Of a DNA stretch of 64,000 nt, positions 17,793-25,748 are shown in pieces (position 1 is the stretch's first letter; each line of letters starts with the position of its first letter). The stretch covers positions 1 to 64,000 of the forward strand of contig NZ_LAVA02000001.1 of the NCBI RefSeq assembly GCF_000974985.2. Reading direction: 5' to 3'. The notes beneath the pieces were generated by a model, which worked only from the letters and a program-made list of their open reading frames with translations, was not told the DNA's origin and ran no database searches. Both the position numbers and the translations under genes were made by a program. The DNA comes from Streptomyces mangrovisoli. GTDB taxonomy: Bacteria; Actinomycetota; Actinomycetes; Streptomycetales; Streptomycetaceae.

Positions 17793-18860
17793 CTAGCCGC
17801 CGAGTTCGTAGCGGAGTTCGTCGCCGTCCGCGCCCGTGAGGACGAACCCCACCCGGGAAACCACCCGCTGCGACGGCACGTTGTCCCGCTCGATCGTGGC
17901 CAGCAGCGTACGGAGCCCGGGGCGAAGCAGCGCCCACTCCGCCAGCGCGGACAGCGCCTCCGTGGCGTACCCCCGCCCCCGCGCGGACACCGCGAGGTCG
18001 TAGCCGACCTCCGCGCACCCGCTCGCGTCCGGCGCCCCGTGGAAGCCGATCGCGCCCACCGCACGGTCGTCCTCCGTCCGGACGAGCACGAACATGCCCC
18101 ACTCCTCCTGGTGCGCCCCCGCCTCGTACGCCTTCACGACCATCCCGGCGGCGTCCCGCGTGCCCTCGAAGGGCCCCGGCTCCGCCCAGTCGAACCCGCC
18201 GTCGCCGCCCGCCCTCAGCTCCCGCGCCGCGGCCGGCGTGACGCCTTCGAGCCGCAGCCGTCCGGCCGGCAGGACGATGTTGTTGCGCCAGCGCCACTCG
18301 GTGACCGGCGCCCGGCCGGGCAGGTCGCCCCGGCCGGTGGCCCACAGCAGGGTCGGCCAGGCGTCGGGACCGGGCTGCACATGCGGGAAGAGCGTGGCGA
18401 GCACGGCGTCCGCGAGCCGCTCCGGCGCCTCGTACGCGAGGCCGAGGCCCTCGGCGACGTCATGGGTGTGCAGCAGGACCTCGGCGACGCCCATCGCCGC
18501 GAAGCCGTCCCGGTTCGCGCTGCGGTACGGGTAGGGGTGGAAGGCGCGCACCGCGCGCGGCGTGGTGCGCACGGCGGCGGCCAGCAGCGTGCCGGTCGCC
18601 TCGACGACGCTCACCGCGCCCGCGTTGTCCGTGCCCTCGTCGAAGGTGATCTCGAAGGGCACGTAGTGGTCCTGCGGCCGTCCGGCCAACTGCCCGGCGT
18701 AGGCGATGAGATCGCTCGCGATGTGCTCCACCGCCTGCCGGCAGCTCCACTCCAGCCGGCCGGCCCGCGGGCCCGTCCAGTCCCGGTCCACGACCGTCCG
18801 CAGGAGTGCCGCGCAGCTCGCGACGGCCTCCTCCACCTGTTCCCCGCCCCATGCACGCAT
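17793..18860 (-). CDS. Isomerase-N/DinB-like domain fused to GNAT acetyltransferase
   Basis: A 355-aa fusion. Residues 1-190 resemble the mycothiol-dependent maleylpyruvate isomerase/DinB four-helix domain (LEWSCRQAVEHIASDLIAYA, and VAEVLLHTHDVAEGLG with metal-type His residues). Residues about 195-355 are a GNAT N-acetyltransferase (GYDLAVSARGRGYATEALSA is the acetyl-CoA loop, VPSQRVVSRVGF the C-terminal motif). The substrate is unknown; the fusion suggests a thiol- or amine-modifying detoxification role (inference). Converges on DUF4031. Confidence 0.82.
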   Translation of the reverse strand: MRAWGGEQVEEAVASCAALLRTVVDRDWTGPRAGRLEWSCRQAVEHIASDLIAYAGQLAGRPQDHYVPFEITFDEGTDNAGAVSVVEATGTLLAAAVRTTPRAVRAFHPYPYRSANRDGFAAMGVAEVLLHTHDVAEGLGLAYEAPERLADAVLATLFPHVQPGPDAWPTLLWATGRGDLPGRAPVTEWRWRNNIVLPAGRLRLEGVTPAAARELRAGGDGGFDWAEPGPFEGTRDAAGMVVKAYEAGAHQEEWGMFVLVRTEDDRAVGAIGFHGAPDASGCAEVGYDLAVSARGRGYATEALSALAEWALLRPGLRTLLATIERDNVPSQRVVSRVGFVLTGADGDELRYELGG

Positions 18861-18888
18861 GAGGTGCAGCGTAGGCGGGCCCTCCCGC

Positions 18889-19533
18889 TCAGGTCGACAG
18901 CAATTCCAGCTCCGCGGCGATGTTCCAGCGGGCCGTCGCCTCCCACTCGGCGGCGCCGTACGGGGTCCTGAACAGCCGTGGCAGCGCCAGCAGTTGGCGT
19001 AGAACGTCGGAGCGTCCGGCGCGGAAGGCGTCGTCGGGCACGAAGCCGTACTCCTCCCGTACGGCGGCGGTGTAGGCGGCGTACGCCGTCGGCGGCGCGG
19101 CGAGGATCGCGAGGTCGGCGTCGCACAGCACCTGGCCGTCGCGGTCGTCGTCGGCCGGGTCGTGGGTGACGGTCAGCCGCACCAGCCGGGCGACCTCGGC
19201 GGTCGTGGCGTCGGGCACGCCCGCCTCCGGCAGGGCGCGCTCGGCCAGCCGCGCGGACCGCTCCTCGTTCTCCGAGCGGTCCGGCAGATAGACCGCGTCG
19301 TGGAACCACGCGGCGAGCCGTACGGCGTCCACGTCGTCGGCGTACTCCTCCAATACGTCGATGTGGTCCAGGACCGCGGTGAGATGGGTGAGCGTGTGAT
19401 AGCGGCGCTGCGGCTCCTGCCAGCGGCGCAGCAGGTCGTCGGCGTATCGGAACGGATCGGGGTGGCAGGCGCCGTCGCGCGCCGGCAGGAGGGTGCGCAG
19501 CCACCGGGACCGCAGTGCTTCGGTATCCGCCAT
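18889..19533 (-). CDS. HD-domain metal-dependent phosphohydrolase-like protein
   Basis: A 214-aa protein with the predicted HD-superfamily pattern: YHTLTHLTAVLDHID supplies the first His, AAWFHDAVY the HD pair, and LVRLTVTHDPADDDRDGQV with LCDADLAIL the remaining ligands. Such proteins hydrolyse nucleotides or phosphoesters, and the exact substrate is unknown. The ATG at 19533 starts 46 bp from the divergent ATG at 19580, so the two genes share a very short promoter region. Confidence 0.85.
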   Translation of the reverse strand: MADTEALRSRWLRTLLPARDGACHPDPFRYADDLLRRWQEPQRRYHTLTHLTAVLDHIDVLEEYADDVDAVRLAAWFHDAVYLPDRSENEERSARLAERALPEAGVPDATTAEVARLVRLTVTHDPADDDRDGQVLCDADLAILAAPPTAYAAYTAAVREEYGFVPDDAFRAGRSDVLRQLLALPRLFRTPYGAAEWEATARWNIAAELELLST

Positions 19534-19579
19534 GGACGCATTCTCCCGCGCCGCCGCTTCCGGCCCTAGCGTGGGATGC

Positions 19580-20245
19580 ATGACGACTGCCGAGACGCGT
19601 GATCCCGAACTGCCCGGACGGCTGCTCATCACCGAGCGGGACGCCCTGATCCCGCTGCTGCGGGCCCGGCCCGACGCCGACTTCGCCCGGGCGGCCCCCG
19701 CCTGCCCGGGATGGTCCGTACGCGATGTGCTGGCGCACTGCTCCGCGGTGCTGACGCGGGTGGCGGAGCGCAGGTTCGAGAAGGGCGTGTTCTCGCCCGA
19801 GTCCAACGACCGCGACATCGCCGAGCGCGCCGCATGGCCGAACGCGCGGGTCGTCGACGAACTGGAGCGGGGGATGACCGAGGCCGGACCGCTGATCGCC
19901 CGCGCGGGCGGGATCCTCGACCCGATCGCGCTGGGCGAGTGGGTGCACGCGGGCGACGTGCGCGCCGCCCTCGGCGAGCCGGGCGCGTACGGCGGCGCGG
20001 GGCTGCCGGACGCGCTGGCGCTGCTGGCCCGGGTCTCCGGCGAGCGCGGGCAGGCGCCGCTCCACGCCGACCTCGACGACCTGGACGAGCCGCTGCGGCT
20101 CGGCGAGGCGAGCGGCACCCGGCCGCCGGCCCGGTTCATCGGGGACGCGGCGACGCTCGTACGGCTGTACACGGGGCGCTCGCTCGACGGTGCCAAGTAC
20201 GAGCTGGCCGGGGTCACGGAGGGCGAGTTGAACCTTTACGGGTGA
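19580..20245 (+). CDS. Maleylpyruvate isomerase-family mycothiol-dependent enzyme
   Basis: A 221-aa member of the MDMPI/DinB superfamily. ACPGWSVRDVLAHCSAVLTR carries the conserved Trp and the first metal-binding His, and LGEWVHAGDVRAALGEPGAY supplies the second His-Asp pair. Actinobacterial relatives use mycothiol for isomerisation or detoxification. The C-terminal half resembles the sterol-carrier-like MDMPI domain. No Shine-Dalgarno sequence is seen before the ATG, so it may be leaderless. Confidence 0.82.
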   Translation: MTTAETRDPELPGRLLITERDALIPLLRARPDADFARAAPACPGWSVRDVLAHCSAVLTRVAERRFEKGVFSPESNDRDIAERAAWPNARVVDELERGMTEAGPLIARAGGILDPIALGEWVHAGDVRAALGEPGAYGGAGLPDALALLARVSGERGQAPLHADLDDLDEPLRLGEASGTRPPARFIGDAATLVRLYTGRSLDGAKYELAGVTEGELNLYG

Positions 20246-20312
20246 ACGGCCGAAACCCGAGGTGCGCGTGGGGTCGGGACGTGTGAGGCGCGGTGGCGCA
20301 GGCTAATCTTGG

Positions 20313-20328
20313 ATTGGACTAGACCTGT
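20313..20328. promoter_or_regulatory. dre-like (DasR-type) operator candidate before cutC
   Basis: ATTGGACTAGACCTGT matches 12 of 16 positions of the DasR responsive element as I remember it (ACTGGTCTAGACCACT), including the central CTAGACC. It lies 23 bp before the cutC start. DasR represses GlcNAc and chitin genes, so the site could tie cutC to amino-sugar status. Confidence 0.45.
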
Positions 20329-20351
20329 AGCCGCCCGATGAATGGGGTCCC

Positions 20352-21050
20352 ATGAGCAAGCGTGCAGTCCTGGAGGTGATCGCCCTCGACGTCGAGGACG
20401 CGGTGGCCGCCCAGGCCGGAGGCGCGGACCGCCTCGAGCTCGTCACCGACATGGCGGCCGACGGGCTCACCCCGCCGGCCGGGACCGTCGCCGCGATCCG
20501 GGCCGCCGTCGACATCGACCTCCGCGTGATGCTGCGGCTCACGGACGGCTTCGCGGCGGGGGCGGCCGACGACGTCGCGCGGCTCGTCGAGGCCGCCGGG
20601 CGGATGCGGGAGGCGGGCGCGGAGCAGTTCGTGCTGGGCTTCCTCGACGAGCACGGTGCGGTCGACCTGGACACGGTGGAGCGGGTGGTGGCGGCGCTCG
20701 ACGGCTGCCGCTGGACGTTCCACCGGGCGATCGACCGGGCCGGCGACCGGGACGCCCTGCGCAAGCAGCTGGCGGATCTGCCGGGGCTGGACACCTACCT
20801 CACGGCGGGCGCGGCGGGGGGCGTGGACGAGGGTCTGCCGACCCTGCTGGCCGAGGCCGCCCGCGCCGACGAGCCCGGCTACGCGCAGCACCTCCTGGTC
20901 GGCGGCGGGCTGCGCCTGGACCATGTGGCGGCCCTGCGCGCGGCGGGCATCGACGGCTTCCACATCGGCGGGGCGGCGCGCCCTGCGGGCTGGGCCCGGC
21001 CGGTCTCCGCCGACGCGGTTTCGGCTTGGCGCCGGGCCCTGGACGGGTGA
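20352..21050 (+). CDS. cutC: CutC family protein
   Basis: A 232-aa TIM-barrel protein. VLEVIALDVEDAVAAQAGGADRLELVTDM is the family start. RVMLRLTDGF, CRWTFHRAIDR and the terminal GIDGFHIGGAARP follow in normal CutC order. CutC was first described as a copper-homeostasis factor, but that role is disputed and the reaction is unknown. It is monocistronic, behind a dre-like site and ahead of repeat cluster C. Confidence 0.9.
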   Translation: MSKRAVLEVIALDVEDAVAAQAGGADRLELVTDMAADGLTPPAGTVAAIRAAVDIDLRVMLRLTDGFAAGAADDVARLVEAAGRMREAGAEQFVLGFLDEHGAVDLDTVERVVAALDGCRWTFHRAIDRAGDRDALRKQLADLPGLDTYLTAGAAGGVDEGLPTLLAEAARADEPGYAQHLLVGGGLRLDHVAALRAAGIDGFHIGGAARPAGWARPVSADAVSAWRRALDG

Positions 21051-21074
21051 CGGCGCCGTCCGTCGGCGGCCTTT

Positions 21075-21270
21075 TTGCGCAGTTCCCCGCGCCCCTGAAT
21101 CCGTGCGTGCCTGGGTCCCTGCGGGCCGGTGGGGCTTGCTCGCGCAGTTCCCCGCGCCCCTTCCGGGGCGCCCCGGAAGGGGCGCGGGGAACTGCGCGAC
21201 CAGCCACGACGGACCCGCGGACACATGACGGGCGCAGGCCCCACCCTTAGGGGCGCGGGGAACTGCGCGA
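21075..21270. repeat. REP-like cluster C with a perfect 29-bp-arm palindrome
   Basis: A direct core lies at 21075-21096. A perfect inverted repeat follows: left arm 21140-21168 and right arm 21171-21199, 29 bp each with a 2-bp loop and no mismatch. A further inverted copy is at 21249-21270. The cluster fills the gap between converging cutC and the HelD gene and can act as a strong hairpin terminator. Confidence 0.96.
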
Positions 21271-21312
21271 CCAGCCACGACGGTGCCGCAGACGGGCACA
21301 GAACCGGGCCTT

Positions 21313-23403
21313 CTACGGGGCGGCGAGCTCGAGCGGCAGCGGCGTCGCGTGGGTGATGATCAGGCCTGAGACGGCTCGAGTCAGGGAGACGTAGAGGCGG
21401 CGCAGGCCCGTGCGTTCGTCGGGTTCGCCGTCGACCACCGCCTGCGGCTCGTCCAGGACCACGTAGTCGTACTCCAGGCCCTTCGCGAGGGACGCCGGGA
21501 CCAGGGTCAGACGGGTCTCGGCGGTCGTCTCCTCGCCGGGCGCCAGGTACGGGATGCCGGCCTCCGCGAGGGCGTCGGCCAGCTCCGGGACGCGGGCGTC
21601 GGCGGCGATCAGGCCGGTCGAGCCCTCGTTCGCGAGGAGTTCCGCGCAGGCCGCGACCACGTCCGCGGGGCCGGTGGCCGGGCGCACCTCGAAGAAGCCG
21701 GGGTTGTCGCGGATGGAGGCGACCGGGGTCAGGCCGGGGGCGATGTGCGGCAGCAGCCGGGAGGCGTACGTGATGACGTCCGTCGGCACGCGGAAACCGG
21801 CCGTCAGCTCCTCGACCACGCCGTCCGTCTTGCCCAGATGCGTGAGCGCCTCGTCCCAACTGCGCGTCGCCCAGGGCGTGGTGCCCTGCGCGAGGTCGCC
21901 GAGGACGGTCGCCGAACCGGTGGTGCAGCGCCGGCCCACCGCCCGGTACTGCATCGGCGACAGGTCCTGCGCCTCGTCGAGGACCACATGGCCGAGCGAG
22001 TGCGTGCGCTCCACCAGGTCCCGGGCCTCGTCGATCAGCACCGCGTCCGCGGGCGACCACTTCGCCGCCTTCACCGAGCGCACCGGCTTCGCCCACAGGA
22101 TCGTCTTCTGCTCGTCCTCGTCGAGCACGCCCGCCGCGTGCTCCGCGAGGAACTCCGCGTCGGTGAGCAGCCGCAGCACCAGCTTCGCCGGGTCGACCGG
22201 CGGCCAGATCTGCTTCACCGCCGCCTTCACCGCGCCGTTGCGGGCCACCGCGTCCTGCACCCGGTCGTCGGGCGCCTCGCCCGCGCGCTCCATCTGCACC
22301 AGCACCGCGTGCGCGATCCGCTGCGGCAGCGCCTCGCGGGCGGCGCCGTAGCGGATGCCCCGCTCCCTGAGCTCGCGCACGATCTCCTCGATCTCGTACG
22401 CCGGCACCCGCCAGCGGCGCGATCCGCGCACCACCATCACGGGCTCGGTGGGCGGGGTGACGTGCGAGGCGACGGCCCGGCGCAGCACCTCCGCCATGCG
22501 CGCGTCGCCCTTCACGATCGCGGCGGGCGCCTCGTCCGCGCCGCGCACCTCCACGTGCGCCACGAGGTCGTCCACCGTCGCCTGGCGCACCGTCAGCTCG
22601 CCGAGCGCGGGCAGCACCTGCTCGATGTAGTGCAGGAAGGACCGGTTCGGCCCGATGACCAGGGTGCCGGTGCGGGCCAGCCGCTCGCGGTGGGCGTACA
22701 GCAGATACGCCACCCGGTGCAGGCCGACGGCCGTCTTCCCGGTGCCCGGGCCGCCCTGCACGCACACCGTGCCGCCCAGCCCGCTGCGGACGATCTCGTC
22801 CTGCTCGGGCTGGATGGTCGCCACGATGTCGCGCATCGGGCCGACGCGCGGCCGCTCGATCTCCTGCTGGAGCAGCTTGCTGGAGCGCGCGGCCTCCCCC
22901 GGGTCGGAGAGGTGCTCGTCCTCGTACGCCGTGATGTCGCCGCGGGTGTAGCCGAAGCGGCGGCGCAGCGCGATGTCCATCGCGTCCTTCTTGGACGCCC
23001 GGTAGAACGGCTGCGAGACCGGCGCGCGCCAGTCGATGACCATCGGGTCGCCGTCGTGGTCGTGGACGTGCCGGCGGCCGATGTAGAAGCGCTCCCCGTC
23101 CGCGCCCTCCGCCTGGTCGGCGCCCGGGGCGTGCAGGTAGTCGAGGCGGCCGAAGAACAGGGGGGTGTCGCTGAGGTCGGCCAGCGCCTTGATGCGTTCG
23201 TCGATCTGCCGGGCGAGGACCTCGGCGTTGACCCAGTTCGCGGTGACGTCGCGGATGTCGAGCGACTCGACGTCCTCGCGCATGGCGCGCAGCGCGGCGC
23301 GGGAGGAGGAGAGGTGCGCGCGCTCCCGGGAGAGCGGGTCGGTCAGCGGGTCCGTGCCGGGTTCGGAGAGGTCGCCGCGCGGGTCGTGGGCGGACGTGGA
23401 CAA
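21313..23403 (-). CDS. helD: HelD-type RNA polymerase-associated ATPase (UvrD-like)
   Basis: A 696-aa superfamily 1 helicase-like motor. Walker A is QGGPGTGKTAVGLHR near residue 216, motif II is VVLDEAQDLSPMQ near residue 472, and the C-terminal VSLTRAVSGLIITH is motif VI. The N-terminal coiled-coil half (RDVTANWVNAEVLARQIDER) and the central insertion are typical of HelD, which pries stalled RNA polymerase off DNA. A TTG start with GGAGG 8 bases upstream is chosen. HelR, a relative giving rifamycin tolerance, is an alternative. I found no rifamycin-associated element upstream. Confidence 0.88.
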   Translation of the reverse strand: MSTSAHDPRGDLSEPGTDPLTDPLSRERAHLSSSRAALRAMREDVESLDIRDVTANWVNAEVLARQIDERIKALADLSDTPLFFGRLDYLHAPGADQAEGADGERFYIGRRHVHDHDGDPMVIDWRAPVSQPFYRASKKDAMDIALRRRFGYTRGDITAYEDEHLSDPGEAARSSKLLQQEIERPRVGPMRDIVATIQPEQDEIVRSGLGGTVCVQGGPGTGKTAVGLHRVAYLLYAHRERLARTGTLVIGPNRSFLHYIEQVLPALGELTVRQATVDDLVAHVEVRGADEAPAAIVKGDARMAEVLRRAVASHVTPPTEPVMVVRGSRRWRVPAYEIEEIVRELRERGIRYGAAREALPQRIAHAVLVQMERAGEAPDDRVQDAVARNGAVKAAVKQIWPPVDPAKLVLRLLTDAEFLAEHAAGVLDEDEQKTILWAKPVRSVKAAKWSPADAVLIDEARDLVERTHSLGHVVLDEAQDLSPMQYRAVGRRCTTGSATVLGDLAQGTTPWATRSWDEALTHLGKTDGVVEELTAGFRVPTDVITYASRLLPHIAPGLTPVASIRDNPGFFEVRPATGPADVVAACAELLANEGSTGLIAADARVPELADALAEAGIPYLAPGEETTAETRLTLVPASLAKGLEYDYVVLDEPQAVVDGEPDERTGLRRLYVSLTRAVSGLIITHATPLPLELAAP

Positions 23404-23671
23404 GGGGGTGCCTCCGGTCCTGCTGCGTGGGTGGCTGCTGCGGGAAAGCCGGCCGGTTTCCGTCCGGTCGGCGGCGCTCCGGTTCGGGAGGCGGGCAAGA
23501 GCGGAGATTCTAGGCCGGGAGCAGGGGTGCGGGCCAACCGTTTTCCGTCCCCTAGGGGACACACCCTCACTCCCGGCGGTGCGCGCTCCACCCGGAGGGG
23601 TACGCGGCACGGGCGGCGATTCGAACCACAGACCGATGCCGTTCTTATGCCGCAAAACGCACCATGGATAC

Positions 23672-23851
23672 ATGAGCGCAGCCACCATCCACCCAGCCCC
23701 GGCCCGCCCGTCCGGCGCCACGCCGGTCACCGGCGGCCACCCCCATCGCCTAGGCGACCTCCTGCGCGCCCTCAAGGTCTACGCGGGCGCCGCCTTCAGC
23801 GTCGTCGTCCTCGGCGAGTACGGCGAGGAGACCGGCGTCCGCCGCAAGTGA
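23672..23851 (+). CDS. Small conserved hypothetical protein (59 aa)
   Basis: A 59-aa protein starting MSAATIHPAPARPSG and ending LGEYGEETGVRRK, with a central amphipathic stretch LGDLLRALKVYAGAAFSVVVL that could bind a membrane or a partner. I recall similar short proteins in many streptomycetes but no function. It is divergent from helD across a 268-bp gap that holds the helD leader and no other recognisable element. It ends before repeat cluster D. Confidence 0.65.
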   Translation: MSAATIHPAPARPSGATPVTGGHPHRLGDLLRALKVYAGAAFSVVVLGEYGEETGVRRK

Positions 23852-23923
23852 CGTCGGCCCGCCCGACCCACCGGGGCTCCGCCCCGGGCCCCTCGACGGT
23901 CGGTGCGGCACCGTCGTGCTTGC

Positions 23924-23997
23924 TCGCGCAGTTCCCGCGCCCCTTTCGGGGCACGGTTGCCAAAGCGCCCCTGAAAGGGGCGCGGGGAACTGCGCGA
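23924..23997. repeat. REP-like pair D
   Basis: One direct core (23924-23945, lacking one C so that it reads GTTCCCGCG) and one inverted core (23974-23997) form a hairpin with about 23-bp arms. The pair sits between the converging 59-aa gene and the XPB helicase gene. Confidence 0.92.
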
Positions 23998-24050
23998 ATG
24001 GGCCCCACCCCGCCGCACCCGACGACGCGCCGCCCCCGCCGGGGACCCGC

Positions 24051-25703
24051 CTAGCCCTCCGCCAGGAGTTCGTCCGCGTCCATGATCCGGTACGCGTACC
24101 CCTGCTCGGCCAGGAACCGCTGGCGGTGCGCCGCGAAGTCCTGGTCGATCGTGTCGCGGGCGACCACCGAGTAGAAGTGCGCCTGGTGCCCGTCCGCCTT
24201 CGGGCGCAGCACCCGGCCGAGCCGCTGGGCCTCCTCCTGCCGGGACCCGAACGTGCCCGACACCTGGATGGCGACCGTGGCCTCCGGCAGGTCGATGGAG
24301 AAGTTCGCGACCTTCGAGACGACCAGCACGCTGATCTCGCCCTCCCGGAAGGCGTCGAAGAGCTTCTCGCGCTGCGCGTTGGACGTCTCGCCCTTGATCA
24401 CCGGCGCGTTCAGATGCTCGCCCAGCTCGTCGAGCTGGTCGATGTACTGGCCGATGACGAGGATCTGCTGCCCCTTGAAGCGGCGCACGATCGCCTCGGT
24501 GACCTTCCGCTTGGTCGCGGTCGTCGCGCAGAAGCGGTACTTCTCCTCCGCCTCCGCGGTCGCGTACGCGAGCCGTTCGGAGTCGGTGAGGTTGACCCGC
24601 ACCTCTACGCAGTCGGCGGGCGCGATGTAGCCCTGCGCCTCGATCTCCTTCCACGGCGCGTCGAACCGCTTCGGGCCGATCAGGGAGAACACGTCGGACT
24701 CGCGGCCGTCCTCGCGCACCAGCGTCGCGGTCAGCCCGAGCCGCCGCCGCGCCTGGAGGTCGGCGGTGAACTTGAAGACCGGGGCGGGCAGCAGGTGCAC
24801 CTCGTCGTAGAGGATCAGGCCCCAGTCCCGGGAGTCGAACAGCTCCAGGTGCGGGTAGACGCCCTTCCGCCGGGTCGTCAGCACCTGGTAGGTGGCGATG
24901 GTGACCGGGCGGATCTCCTTGCGGGTGCCGCTGTACTCGCCGATCTCCTCCTCGGTCAGTGAGGTCCGCTTCACCAGCTCGTGCTTCCACTGCCGGGCGG
25001 AGACGGTGTTGGTGACGAGGATCAGCGTCGTCGACTTCGCCCGCGCCATCGACCCGGCGCCGACCAGCGTCTTGCCCGCGCCGCAGGGCAGCACCACGAC
25101 CCCGCTGCCGCCGTGCCAGAAGTTCTCCACGGCCTGCTTCTGGTACGGCCTGAGCGCCCAGCCGTCCTCGTCCAGCTCGATGGGGTGCGCCTCGCCGTCG
25201 ACGTATCCGGCGAGGTCCTCGGCCGGCCAGCCCAGCTTCAGGAGCGTCTGCTTGATCTGCCCGCGCTCGGAGGGGTGCACGGCGACCGTGTCGGGGTCGA
25301 TGCGGTTGCCGACGAGCGGGGCGATCCGCTTGGAGCGCAGCACCTCCTCCAGGACCGGCCGGTCGGTGGTGGTCAGCACCAGGCCGTGCGCGGGGTGCTT
25401 GGAGAGCGTGAGGCGGCCGTAGCGGTCCATCGTCTCGGCGATGTCGACCAGTAGCGCGTGCGGCACGGGATAGCGGCTGAACTGCACCAGCGCGTCCACG
25501 ACCTGCTCGGCGTCGTGGCCCGCGGCCCGCGCGTTCCACAGGCCGAGCGGGGTCACCCGGTAGGTGTGGATGTGCTCCGGCGCGCGCTCCAGCTCGGCGA
25601 ACGGCGCGATGGCCCGGCGGCAGTCGTCGGCCTGCTCGTGGTCGACCTCCAGGAGCAGGGTCTTGTCGGACTGGACGATGAGAGGACCGTTCACGACGTG
25701 CAT
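24051..25703 (-). CDS. XPB-type DNA repair helicase
   Basis: A superfamily 2 helicase of 550 aa related to XPB/Ssl2, a 3'-5' DNA translocase of excision repair. The N-terminal damage-recognition-like domain (residues 1-170) precedes Walker A LPCGAGKTLVGAG near residue 204, the DEVH box LILYDEVHLLP near residue 298, LGLTATLVREDG, and motif VI QRLGRVLRPKADG. The length equals bacterial XPBs. It lies immediately downstream of a helicase-associated/WYL protein on the same strand (45 bp), a pairing seen in many actinobacteria. Confidence 0.93.
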   Translation of the reverse strand: MHVVNGPLIVQSDKTLLLEVDHEQADDCRRAIAPFAELERAPEHIHTYRVTPLGLWNARAAGHDAEQVVDALVQFSRYPVPHALLVDIAETMDRYGRLTLSKHPAHGLVLTTTDRPVLEEVLRSKRIAPLVGNRIDPDTVAVHPSERGQIKQTLLKLGWPAEDLAGYVDGEAHPIELDEDGWALRPYQKQAVENFWHGGSGVVVLPCGAGKTLVGAGSMARAKSTTLILVTNTVSARQWKHELVKRTSLTEEEIGEYSGTRKEIRPVTIATYQVLTTRRKGVYPHLELFDSRDWGLILYDEVHLLPAPVFKFTADLQARRRLGLTATLVREDGRESDVFSLIGPKRFDAPWKEIEAQGYIAPADCVEVRVNLTDSERLAYATAEAEEKYRFCATTATKRKVTEAIVRRFKGQQILVIGQYIDQLDELGEHLNAPVIKGETSNAQREKLFDAFREGEISVLVVSKVANFSIDLPEATVAIQVSGTFGSRQEEAQRLGRVLRPKADGHQAHFYSVVARDTIDQDFAAHRQRFLAEQGYAYRIMDADELLAEG

Positions 25704-25748
25704 CCTTCCGCGCGGGCCAAACCTCCAGTGTGCCCTACCGCCCCGTGA

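Noticed and set aside
23618..23632. GATTCGAACC, which looks like the T-loop of a tRNA on the minus strand
   Set aside because: The flanking bases do not pair as a T-stem and no acceptor, D or anticodon arm can be built around it.
23404..23671. Search for a rifamycin-associated element upstream of helD
   Set aside because: No element of that type is visible, so the gene is called HelD and not the antibiotic-inducible HelR.
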